From NCBI GenBank assembly GCA_018830925.1, contig JAHJRK010000453.1, positions 1 to 7,439 on the forward strand: a stretch of 7,439 nucleotides of DNA, written 5' to 3'. How positions within the stretch are numbered: the first letter of the stretch is position 1; each line of letters starts with the position of its first letter. The notes beneath the pieces are model-generated. The model saw only the letters and a list, made by a program, of their open reading frames with translations. It did no database searches and had not been told where the DNA came from. This document shows, one piece after another, positions 1 to 6,262 of the stretch. Made by a program: the position numbers and the translations under genes. Source of the DNA: Pseudomonadota bacterium. GTDB taxonomy: Bacteria > Desulfobacterota > Desulfobacteria > Desulfobacterales > RPRI01.

Positions 1-165
1 CTCCCACAGATCAGGGTAGATATAGTAGAAAAACATTCGAGGAATTCCTATCCTGAGCGAACGGTGTTCCGGAGAGGCTGATTTCCACAACCATGCTGGT
101 GAGATGTACTTCAAGAAGTTATGATCTGTGTCCAATGTCACTTCAGCACATTTTTGATAAGGCAT
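1..165 (-). CDS. 5' end of a probable acyl-CoA dehydratase activase-related protein (DUF2229/COG3580-like)
   Basis: An open frame of 55 codons runs from ATG at 165 off the left edge of the window. Residues 38-54, 'RIGIPRMFFYYIYPDLW', closely resemble the hallmark N-terminal stretch of proteins related to 2-hydroxyacyl-CoA dehydratase activators, roughly 'k-G-I-P-R-a-l-x-Y-Y-x-Y-P-l-W'. These proteins are linked to Fe-S-dependent CoA-ester dehydration and reduction in anaerobes. The match is from memory of the family pattern. Many family members begin almost directly with the GIPR segment, so the 37 preceding residues are either a genuine extension, part of a longer fusion, or evidence that the true start is elsewhere. 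There is no good Shine-Dalgarno before 165; the near-consensus promoter just upstream supports a gene start here. The rest of the gene is outside the window. Confidence 0.5.
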   Translation of the reverse strand, partial: MPYQKCAEVTLDTDHNFLKYISPAWLWKSASPEHRSLRIGIPRMFFYYIYPDLWE

Positions 166-390
166 TGCTTTTTCACACTGGGAGTATATGAAGAAGGTTT
201 TTGTGTGTCAAGAGGATTTTGGCCACAAAATATGGTTGATAGTGGCACAAAAATTTAATTCCTTGCTTCTGATTTTCCGGCCGGTTTTATATGCATCTCC
301 CGAAGCTTTATTTCTTATTTTCCTGCCTTTTCGTGACGAAAGCCAGTCCTGTAATCGGAACAGCGGAAGTATTGCTGGAGAGAAGGATGA
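166..390. other. Intergenic stretch after the ligase gene
   Basis: This 225-bp gap follows the ligase stop. It contains a strong minus-strand promoter at 183-211, a short CCGGCCGG palindrome at 277-284, and a weak 5-bp hairpin (TTTCG-TGA-CGAAA, 329-341) with no T-tract. No convincing terminator or gene was found. A plus-strand frame crosses it (188-496) but runs into the ligase gene in antisense and has no Shine-Dalgarno. Confidence 0.6.
183..211 (-). promoter_or_regulatory. Near-consensus sigma-70 promoter for the leftmost gene
   Basis: Read on the minus strand, a perfect -35 box TTGACA (206-211) is separated by exactly 17 bases from TATACT (183-188), a five-of-six match to the -10 consensus. 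It points toward the open frame whose ATG is at 165, which begins 17 bases after the -10 box. Transcription would therefore start only about ten bases before that ATG. The match is strong enough to suggest vigorous, possibly constitutive, expression independent of the operon. Confidence 0.65.
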
Positions 391-1836
391 TTATTTATCC
401 GTTTGCCATCTTTTAATTTTACCGCTTGCCGTTTTTTCAAGTGTTTTTACAGGATTAATTTCCTTCGGAACCTTGTATGATGCAAGAAGGGGGTAGCAAA
501 ACCTTCGGATTTCATCGGTGTCAAAATCAGGACTTGTTCCCTCTTTAAAAACAACATTCGCACAGGGCAGTTCACCGTATTTTGGATGAGGGAGACCATA
601 AACGAGAGATTCTTTGATGGCCGGATGCCGGTTTAAAACGGATTCCACATCTTCCGGAAATATTTTCATGCCGGCAAAATTAATTACATTTTTATCTCTG
701 CCGAAAATATAAAGAAAACCGTCGTCATCAATTCTGCCGAGGTCTCCAGTGTTAAACCAGCCGTCGGATAAAACGCTCTTTCTGTTCTTCCAGGGAGAAA
801 AATAGGCGTCGAACAATCCTTTTCCTTTTATAGAAAGCTCGCCAACCCCTTCTTTGTCCAGGTTCTCAATTTTTATGGCATAATCGGGCAGAACTTTGCC
901 TGCTGAGCCTCTTTTTGACGGGTTATCCGAAAGATTGATGAAGGGAAGCCCGACTTCAATTATCCCGTAAGCTTCGGAAAGCTCAAGTCCGAACTTGTTG
1001 TAGAATTCACCGGCCGTTGACTGCGGCAATTTCATTGCCGTTGAAACGGCAATGCGGACACCGGAGAAAAGATCCGGCGCAATATCGCCTGCATTGGAAA
1101 GGAGATGATAATGAAAGGGAGATGCATATGTGAATGTTCCTTTTTTGTTTTTTATATTTTCAATAAACGATTCAGGGAACGCGTTTCCGCAAAGAACTAT
1201 TGTTGAAGCCCTTCGTAAAAAAAGTAGAATGGTCACAACAAAATGATAGCTCATGGAAAGCACCCATATGACGACATCTTCGGAAGTCATGCAAAGCGCC
1301 CTGTCTGCGGCGTCCGTTCTTTCAATTATCGATTCGTGCGACAGAAGAACACCTTTGCTTGCGCCGGTTGTGCCTGAAGAGAATCTTATGAATGCAGGAT
1401 TTAGGGCATAATATTCTTCCGGAAGAATACCCTTTGCTTTTCTGCGGAGCAGAAAAAATTCCCCACCGCCGTTAAACCCTGAATAGAAAGGCTCAGCATC
1501 CGCCACAGTATAAGACGGCTTGTCAAAAATGAGGCAATTGACATCTATTCTGTTTAAAACAGAATCTGTTTCATCCCATGAAAGAGAGGATGAAACCGGA
1601 ACGACTGCCACTTTTGCAGCAAGTATTGCAAGGCTTATAATGATGTAATCAATAGAGTCATTGCAGAGCAGGGCGATCCTGTCTCCCGGTTTAATACCGT
1701 TATTTTTCAGCCGGGAAGCCAGGCTTTCAGAGGCATCAAGAAGTTCGCGGTATGATATGCTCTGATTTCCCTCGATAACTGCGGTTTTATCGCCGTAACC
1801 GGCAGTCTCTTTTTTTATGGTTTCGAATATGTTCAC
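391..1836 (-). CDS. AMP-forming acyl/aryl acid ligase (ANL superfamily)
   Basis: This is a 481-residue, apparently complete adenylate-forming enzyme. Its core motifs are in order: the P-loop 'FSSGTTGASKG' at 152-162, 'SEAYGIIEVG' at 287-296 (aromatic plus acid A5 motif), 'GWFNTGDLG' at 359-367 with the ribose-binding Asp365, 'FGRDKNVINFAGMKIFPEDV' at 378-397 (the hinge region), and the C-terminal catalytic lysine Lys473 in 'KTASGKIKR'. It activates a carboxylic acid as acyl-AMP and passes it to CoA or to a carrier-protein thiol. The ACP in the same operon is a natural acceptor, but the sequence does not identify the acid. The start is GTG at 1836, four bases inside the radical SAM gene (GTGA overlap), with GGAG eight bases upstream. 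It is the last gene of the operon before a 225-base gap. No fused carrier or thioesterase domain is present. Confidence 0.92.
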   Translation of the reverse strand: MNIFETIKKETAGYGDKTAVIEGNQSISYRELLDASESLASRLKNNGIKPGDRIALLCNDSIDYIIISLAILAAKVAVVPVSSSLSWDETDSVLNRIDVNCLIFDKPSYTVADAEPFYSGFNGGGEFFLLRRKAKGILPEEYYALNPAFIRFSSGTTGASKGVLLSHESIIERTDAADRALCMTSEDVVIWVLSMSYHFVVTILLFLRRASTIVLCGNAFPESFIENIKNKKGTFTYASPFHYHLLSNAGDIAPDLFSGVRIAVSTAMKLPQSTAGEFYNKFGLELSEAYGIIEVGLPFINLSDNPSKRGSAGKVLPDYAIKIENLDKEGVGELSIKGKGLFDAYFSPWKNRKSVLSDGWFNTGDLGRIDDDGFLYIFGRDKNVINFAGMKIFPEDVESVLNRHPAIKESLVYGLPHPKYGELPCANVVFKEGTSPDFDTDEIRRFCYPLLASYKVPKEINPVKTLEKTASGKIKRWQTDK

Positions 1837-3266
1837 CTGCTTTTCTCCGGCAAATAATCCTTGTATATGGTGTAGAGCGAGAAAATATATTTTGTACCTC
1901 CCGAAATGGCCCTTAACAAATCCTTAAACGGGACTTTAACTTTATTGACCCGCAACGGATTCGACCGCAATGCAAGGCTGTTTAATCTTCCGAAATGCTG
2001 GTAAAAGCGTTTTAAAGGAAGCCGGGTAGGAAGCACAGAGTGCATGCAGTCATAAAAGCGGTAGGGGTCGCAGATGAACCTGTGCTTGTTGTCATGCCAG
2101 TATTTTGTTCCGGGAGAGGGGGAGAGAACCGTAAACGTCACTTCTGCCGGGCGTACATTATCAACCTCTTTTTCAAGCCGCCTGAAATCCTCGACAGTAA
2201 AGTCAGGATGAACAATAAAGGCGGCATGAAGGGTTATTCCCCATTCCCGCAAGAGTCCCACGGCTTTTCTGTTTGTTTCAACGTTTGTCCTCTTTGAGTA
2301 TTCATCAAGGCGCGATTTGTCCATGGACTCAAGACCGACATAGACCAGATCGAGGCCGGCTTTTTTCCATATATTAAAGACCTCAGGATATTTAACTATG
2401 GTGTCGCTTCTCGCCCAGCTTATGTATTTCTTTTGAATTCGGCGCTCAATAAGCAGTTCCGCAATCCTGGTAACTCTTGCCGGGTTTAAAAACATCTCGT
2501 CATCTACAAAATAAATGTGCTCTTCACGAATGCATTCTATCTCATCAACAACATCTTCCGGGCTTCTCTGCAGGTACCTTCCGTGCATAAGATGGGGTAT
2601 CACACAGAAAGAACAGGAAAAAGCGCACCCGATTGAAGTGCGCATGCTTGCGACTCTCGGGAACATTGTGTCAAGCCTTCCTGTCGGGCTTGAAGTCCAG
2701 ACGCAAAAGTATCTCGATCTGTCCACAAGATTCCTTCTTGGACGAGGTATCTCAACTGCTGACGGATATACCGGCGGTGGAAGTTCGGCTTTTCCGCTAA
2801 ACAGAGGGTCTTGAGGGTAAAGGGCGCGATCTTCATAATGCAGGGATTCACCGTTTTTGAACCGGCGTACAAGTTCCCGCATTACGGTTCCGCCTTCACC
2901 CCGTACAATGATATCTATCTGTTTAACCGCGTAATCCTTGGGAAGGAGTGTCGCATGAACTCCTCCAACGACAGTAACTATACCTGGGTTGAAATCCTTA
3001 ACCATTTTTGCGAGATTTTTTACAGCATCGATATTCGTGCTGTATCCCGAAAAACCGGCCATATCAGGAGAATATTCCGATAAAGTATTTTTAAAAGCCC
3101 TGATTGGCTCGCGTTCGAGGCTGAGATCAAGTATTAAAACATCATCTTCATCAGGTACTCCTCCTGCAACTATTTCAAGCTCGAGGGGCTCAAGATGAAG
3201 AAAACCTTCCTGCAGCCGCTTTGCCACCAGAAGTTCAGTGTGTGGTTTAACCAGCAATATTTTCAT
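1833..3266 (-). CDS. B12-binding-domain radical SAM enzyme
   Basis: This is a 477-residue cytoplasmic enzyme. Residues 1-140 form a cobalamin-binding-type (Rossmann-like) domain, with 'LILDLSLE' near 44-51, 'DMAGFSGYSTNID' at 68-80 and 'VVGGVHATLLPKD' at 99-111. The DxHxxG histidine that ligates cobalt in B12-dependent mutases is not present, which is common in this subfamily. The radical SAM core follows, with the 4Fe-4S motif CAFSCSFC (Cys214, Cys218, Cys221), 'FVDDEMF' at 253-259, 'VYVGLES' at 308-314 and 'SPSPGTKYW' at 382-390. No SPASM or extra-cluster cysteine set is evident at the C-terminus. Characterised relatives include BchE-type cyclases and HpnJ/HpnR-type hopanoid enzymes, which methylate, cyclise or rearrange unactivated carbons. 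A similar carbon-skeleton step on the operon's product is plausible but not proven. The ATG at 3266 has an AAGGA site. The TGA stop overlaps the GTG start of the ligase gene by four bases. Confidence 0.9.
   Translation of the reverse strand: MKILLVKPHTELLVAKRLQEGFLHLEPLELEIVAGGVPDEDDVLILDLSLEREPIRAFKNTLSEYSPDMAGFSGYSTNIDAVKNLAKMVKDFNPGIVTVVGGVHATLLPKDYAVKQIDIIVRGEGGTVMRELVRRFKNGESLHYEDRALYPQDPLFSGKAELPPPVYPSAVEIPRPRRNLVDRSRYFCVWTSSPTGRLDTMFPRVASMRTSIGCAFSCSFCVIPHLMHGRYLQRSPEDVVDEIECIREEHIYFVDDEMFLNPARVTRIAELLIERRIQKKYISWARSDTIVKYPEVFNIWKKAGLDLVYVGLESMDKSRLDEYSKRTNVETNRKAVGLLREWGITLHAAFIVHPDFTVEDFRRLEKEVDNVRPAEVTFTVLSPSPGTKYWHDNKHRFICDPYRFYDCMHSVLPTRLPLKRFYQHFGRLNSLALRSNPLRVNKVKVPFKDLLRAISGGTKYIFSLYTIYKDYLPEKSR
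1845..1848 (-). promoter_or_regulatory. Shine-Dalgarno GGAG supporting the GTG start of the ligase
   Basis: GGAG on the minus strand lies eight bases before the GTG at 1836, inside the end of the radical SAM gene. With the GTGA stop/start overlap it supports a non-ATG start and translational coupling of the two genes. Confidence 0.65.
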
Positions 3267-3272
3267 AAATAA

Positions 3273-3277
3273 TCCTT
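3273..3277 (-). promoter_or_regulatory. Shine-Dalgarno AAGGA of the radical SAM gene, touching the repeat
   Basis: AAGGA on the minus strand lies six bases upstream of the ATG at 3266. Two of its bases belong to the terminal inverted repeat of the palindromic element, so folding of that element in the mRNA could affect access of the ribosome to this site. Confidence 0.7.
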
Positions 3278-3406
3278 GACGGCTTCTTAAAAAGTCCCTC
3301 TGCTGTGTTGTGCTTCATTCTTCGTCATTGCGGCGTACTAAAATGTACGCCTCATTCCTTAGAATTCGCACGCCTTGCATATGGAGCTTTTTACTTTGCC
3401 GTCCAA
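3276..3406. repeat. 131-bp imperfect palindromic intergenic repeat (MITE/REP-like)
   Basis: The element is symmetrical about position 3341. Its ends are imperfect inverted repeats: the left end reads TTGACGGC-4-TAAAAAG-CC (3276-3297). The right end, read on the other strand, is TTGGACGGC-4-TAAAAAG-CTCC (3383-3406). The centre is a perfect 7-bp hairpin, GGCGTAC-TAAAAT-GTACGCC (3332-3351), whose midpoint coincides with that of the whole element. Short matches (AGAAT, GCAC, GCA) continue the pairing between centre and ends with small offsets. No coding frame fits it. It would fold into a long interrupted stem-loop in the operon transcript. I believe closely similar units are dispersed in deltaproteobacterial genomes, but this is memory and was not checked. 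It sits between the oxidoreductase and radical SAM genes and ends at the latter's ribosome-binding site. Confidence 0.8.
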
Positions 3407-3487
3407 AATTGGCTGTCTTTATAATCTTTATTTTGAGTTTTGCCTAACGCCATACCGCAATCGGGCATCCTGTCAATTTACGAATTA
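3407..3487. other. Non-coding remainder of the gap between oxidoreductase and radical SAM genes
   Basis: These 81 bases lie between the oxidoreductase stop codon and the palindromic repeat. They are AT-rich on the side next to the repeat. I see no gene, no hairpin followed by a T-run, and only a poor promoter candidate. Confidence 0.6.
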
Positions 3488-4669
3488 TTATGGGACTATC
3501 ATTTCTTTTGCTGCAGCAAGCCCGGCCTGTTCGCCAAGGGAGATGCAGGTTCCCATGACCCGTGTTGATCCAAGAGCTTCAGGGGATGCCGATATACAGC
3601 GTCCGGCACAGTAAAGATTCTTTATGTCCGGTGATTTGAGGCATCGCAAAGGTATTTGGTACCATGCTCCCGGTTCGAGATACCTGTATGTCGGGCCTTT
3701 TTCTCTGTCCCACAGCTCTATAGGCCAAGCGCTTTTTACAACGCCGTCATGAAATTTGCGCCCTGAAAGCACATCTTCTTCAGTCAGCATATATTCCCCT
3801 TTCATGCGGAGACCTTCGCGTTCTGCGATTCCGGAAGACATTTCCGTGATACTGGAATTTCTGAAAGAATCTATCGAATCGGCCAGGATGCCATGAACCG
3901 CTGCGGCATATTTTTTTGCTTCACGGATTCTTTCAGGGCTGTCGCCCGGAGGGATGCTTATAAGGCAATATCCTTCACTTTCAGTATCACCCTGATAAAA
4001 TTTCGTATACTTCAGATAGTCAGGAACCTTCTTTTCAATAACAGCCTGCGATATGTAATAGGGAACACTCACTGGAGCCATATCCCCGGGTTCTTCAATC
4101 CCTGTTATTTTGAAGCAGAAGCCTGCAAGCTGGCGTTCTTCCGGCGGAGAAATGTGGGATGACGCTCCGCTCAGACGGATTACCGCCCCCTCTCCGCTGC
4201 AATCAATTACAGCCTGTGTCGATATTTCTATTTCACCGGTATTGCTCCGTGCAAAAACATTTCTTATCCTGCCGTTTTGCACTTTGACCGATACAACTTT
4301 TGTTTCATATAAAAGGTCGAGTCTTGCCTGTTTTTCGCTCAAAAGTCTTAAAGTCTTTATAAGATTTCCCGTTGCAAAAGGGAAAAGATGGACTTTGCCC
4401 ATCTTAACCGGTTTTGTTCCGGGCACAAGTTTTTTGAGTTCCGTGCATATTTCATCGGCGATTCCTCCGTTTAAGGTGCCGTCCGGTTCAACGTGGCCGG
4501 AAGAATATAGTCCGCAGATATAACGGTGCATGCAATTTATGGCGGTTCCGCCGGGAAAACTGTTCATTTCTGCAAGGATCGTACGTGCCCCTTCGCGCGC
4601 AGCACGTAAAGCTGCCGCTATGCCGGCAACACCGCCTCCGGCGACAAGAACATCGCAAGACAGACGCAT
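3488..4669 (-). CDS. FAD-dependent oxidoreductase (FAD_oxidored type)
   Basis: This is a 393-residue flavoprotein. The N-terminal Rossmann fold is clear: 'DVLVAGGGVAGIAAALRAAREG' spans residues 6-27 with GGGVAG at 11-16, followed by Glu34 to hold the adenosine ribose. 'FPGGTAI' and 'GGIADEI' follow, as in the PF12831 family. A second flavin-contact motif, 'DCSGEGAVIRLSGA', sits mid-protein. The C-terminus at 351-393 ('NLYCAGRCISASPEALGSTR', then 'GEQAGLAAA') is the typical last FAD-binding block. There is no signal peptide, so the enzyme is cytoplasmic. Members of this family oxidise or desaturate varied substrates and many are annotated only generically. Its place after the ACP and condensation genes suggests it desaturates or dehydrogenates the carrier-bound chain or product, but this is inference. 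The ATG at 4669 has a GGTGGA-type Shine-Dalgarno seven bases upstream and lies three bases after the previous stop. The protein appears complete and intact. Confidence 0.9.
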   Translation of the reverse strand: MRLSCDVLVAGGGVAGIAAALRAAREGARTILAEMNSFPGGTAINCMHRYICGLYSSGHVEPDGTLNGGIADEICTELKKLVPGTKPVKMGKVHLFPFATGNLIKTLRLLSEKQARLDLLYETKVVSVKVQNGRIRNVFARSNTGEIEISTQAVIDCSGEGAVIRLSGASSHISPPEERQLAGFCFKITGIEEPGDMAPVSVPYYISQAVIEKKVPDYLKYTKFYQGDTESEGYCLISIPPGDSPERIREAKKYAAAVHGILADSIDSFRNSSITEMSSGIAEREGLRMKGEYMLTEEDVLSGRKFHDGVVKSAWPIELWDREKGPTYRYLEPGAWYQIPLRCLKSPDIKNLYCAGRCISASPEALGSTRVMGTCISLGEQAGLAAAKEMIVP

Positions 4670-4672
4670 ATT

Positions 4673-6004
4673 TTATTCCACCCCAAGACGTGATTTAAGT
4701 GACGTTAAAATAAGCCCTGCTTCATCAGCGCTTAACATTCCGTCCAGGTACGAAAGGATTACATTCAGTTTTTCATTCGACTGCTGAAAAAAAATCCCGA
4801 TTCCCGGCGGAACAGGCGTTCTCGGCATATGAAATATATTCGTAATTTTATTTCCCATGAAATAAGGGGATGTGTATGCCGTTTTTCCGACATATGAAAA
4901 ACAGAAAGAGGCTATTTCTCCCTTGAAATACAATTTTAGCAGGCTGCCCAGAAGAGAAGCCGGGGCAATCCGCATCAAAAGGCTTGCTTTGCAGATGTCT
5001 CCGGGAAGGTCCGACCCGACCTGGGCGTACATCTGTTCTTTTAATGATTTGAGCAAAGCCTTGAAATCGGAGGCGTCAGACGCTTTGGCTTTAAAAATGA
5101 AAAACGAGACATGATTGAAAAACATTTGCTTTGTTATTTCTTCCTGTTTTCTTGTGTCGATTGAAACGGGGATCACATAATCGCCTGACGATATTCCTCT
5201 GACTTTGAAGATTCCGTGCAAAGCGCAAACAGAGGCCGCCAGGGCATAAGGCATAAGCATCAGATACCCAGCTTCATTGAAAGCATTTTCGGCTATTGCT
5301 TCCGTTTCCTTTCTGCTGAAAGAAAGAATTTTGAATTTAAATCCATTTTTACCGGAAGGAAGAGGAAACACGCGGGGAGGCGCTTTCCCTGCTATTTTGA
5401 TAAATGCCCTGTTTACACGCTGTCCTGCTTTGAACTTATCCGTCCACATGGAAAGATGGGCTGGTTCGGTAATCGTCATGTTGCCCGAATCTTCCCCGCC
5501 TTCCCACTCCTTCTGGAAGATGTTGAGAAAAGCTTCAGCGTTTCTGGCATCGAAAACGAGATGGTCGAAGGTCATCGCAACATAGCTTTTTTCTCCTGTT
5601 GATATAAGATGAAAAACTATATGCTCTTTCCTGTTTTTAAAAGGCCTGTTTATTCCTTTTTCAAGGCTGGTTAAGACATCGTCAAAAGGCGCTTCTTTCT
5701 TTTGAGAATCCTTTATATGAATAGTTTCAAAGGATATCTTGTCCGTTCCAGCGGTGGGGATTTTCCAGTAAGGCGCAAGATTGAAATCCCTTGAAGTGTG
5801 GCCGTTTAACACCGGGTATTTTTTTATAAAAGCTGAAAGAGAAGACTCGGTCTGCAAGAGATCGACTTTTCCATGCAGCTCCATGACCACCTGTGACATG
5901 AATCCTGCCCCTGTTTCTTTCCGGGTCATGTAATTTAAGACATGTATAATCCAGTCGATGCCTGTTAAATAGCGCTTGTTTCTGGAATACGGCAAAGTTA
6001 TCAT
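4673..6004 (-). CDS. Stand-alone condensation-domain / CAT-fold acyltransferase protein
   Basis: This 443-residue protein has the organisation of the condensation-domain superfamily (NRPS C domains, PapA5-like and chloramphenicol acetyltransferase-like enzymes). The catalytic motif HHxxxDG appears as 'DHLVFDA' at 147-153. The general-base histidine (His148) and structural aspartate (Asp152) are kept, while the first His is Asp and the Gly is Ala. Supporting segments are 'KYPVLNGH' near 62-69 (the usual 'hp.L' region with a following 'yW' at 79-80), and a C-terminal region with 'FSYVGKTAYTSPYF' and 'PPGIGIFF' before a final helix. The NRPS 'DFGWG' motif is not seen. From family knowledge such proteins transfer an acyl group from a carrier protein to an amine or hydroxyl acceptor. 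Lying five bases after the ACP gene and three before the oxidoreductase gene, it probably acts on the ACP-bound chain. The ATG at 6004 has a modest GGA nine bases upstream. Donor, acceptor and product cannot be read from the sequence. Confidence 0.85.
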   Translation of the reverse strand: MITLPYSRNKRYLTGIDWIIHVLNYMTRKETGAGFMSQVVMELHGKVDLLQTESSLSAFIKKYPVLNGHTSRDFNLAPYWKIPTAGTDKISFETIHIKDSQKKEAPFDDVLTSLEKGINRPFKNRKEHIVFHLISTGEKSYVAMTFDHLVFDARNAEAFLNIFQKEWEGGEDSGNMTITEPAHLSMWTDKFKAGQRVNRAFIKIAGKAPPRVFPLPSGKNGFKFKILSFSRKETEAIAENAFNEAGYLMLMPYALAASVCALHGIFKVRGISSGDYVIPVSIDTRKQEEITKQMFFNHVSFFIFKAKASDASDFKALLKSLKEQMYAQVGSDLPGDICKASLLMRIAPASLLGSLLKLYFKGEIASFCFSYVGKTAYTSPYFMGNKITNIFHMPRTPVPPGIGIFFQQSNEKLNVILSYLDGMLSADEAGLILTSLKSRLGVE

Positions 6005-6009
6005 CGGCT

Positions 6010-6261
6010 CTATTCCATAGCCCCGATTTTTGACGAAAGAGCCCTTATCGTCCTGAAATCATCCCTGGTAAGCCCCGATTCCATCAGTTTGATTTTAAAT
6101 TTTTTCTCTATAATTACAAGAAGCTCGACAAAACCGAGGGAGTCCAGGCCCATCTCGTGAAGCGGAATATCCGGTTCGATTGAGCCCGGATCTCTCGACA
6201 ATATTGCCGCAACTTCCCGTATAAGTGATTCTTCAATAACTTTATGACTATCTTTATCCAT
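6010..6261 (-). CDS. Acyl carrier protein
   Basis: This is an 83-residue acyl carrier protein (PP-binding family). The attachment motif 'GLDSLGFVELLVIIEKKF' places the 4'-phosphopantetheine serine at residue 41 (codon 6139-6141), the usual position. The four-helix layout fits: helix 1 at about 6-22, a loop with 'PDIPLHEMGLDS', helix 2 from 42 to 55, and a C-terminal helix near 72-82. The frame extends upstream to 6312, but the ATG at 6261 is chosen. It has an AAGGA Shine-Dalgarno five bases upstream, follows the BamE-like gene's stop by one base, and gives a standard ACP length. The longer start would add a basic 17-residue tail and a 50-base overlap. The protein presumably tethers the growing acyl or polyketide chain as a thioester for the ketosynthase, oxidoreductase and condensation proteins of the operon. 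It must be activated by a phosphopantetheinyl transferase, and none is encoded in this window. Confidence 0.93.
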   Translation of the reverse strand: MDKDSHKVIEESLIREVAAILSRDPGSIEPDIPLHEMGLDSLGFVELLVIIEKKFKIKLMESGLTRDDFRTIRALSSKIGAME

Positions 6262-6262
6262 A

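Noticed and set aside
326..344. Hairpin TTTCG-TGA-CGAAA as operon terminator
   Set aside because: The stem has only five solid pairs, and neither strand shows a following T-run.
188..496. Plus-strand open frame of 102 codons near the left end
   Set aside because: It overlaps the ligase 3' end in antisense, has no recognisable domain, and its ATG lies inside the minus-strand promoter. The composition looks like chance.
1851..1862. 12-base sequence AAATAATCCTTG shared with 3267-3278 near the two ends of the radical SAM gene
   Set aside because: A 12-base match is expected by chance about once or twice in a window of this size, and there is no further flanking similarity.
2600..2872. Minus-strand 90-codon frame inside the radical SAM gene
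   Set aside because: It lies in another frame over the strongly supported radical SAM coding region and shows no domain features.
3449..3476. Possible promoter TTGACA-16-TATGGC upstream of the radical SAM gene
   Set aside because: The -35 box is perfect but the -10 candidate matches only three of six bases and lacks the key final T. It is not strong enough to claim.
4110..4523. Plus-strand 137-codon frame opposite the FAD oxidoreductase
   Set aside because: It is an antisense shadow of a well-supported gene, with no recognisable motif or ribosome-binding site.
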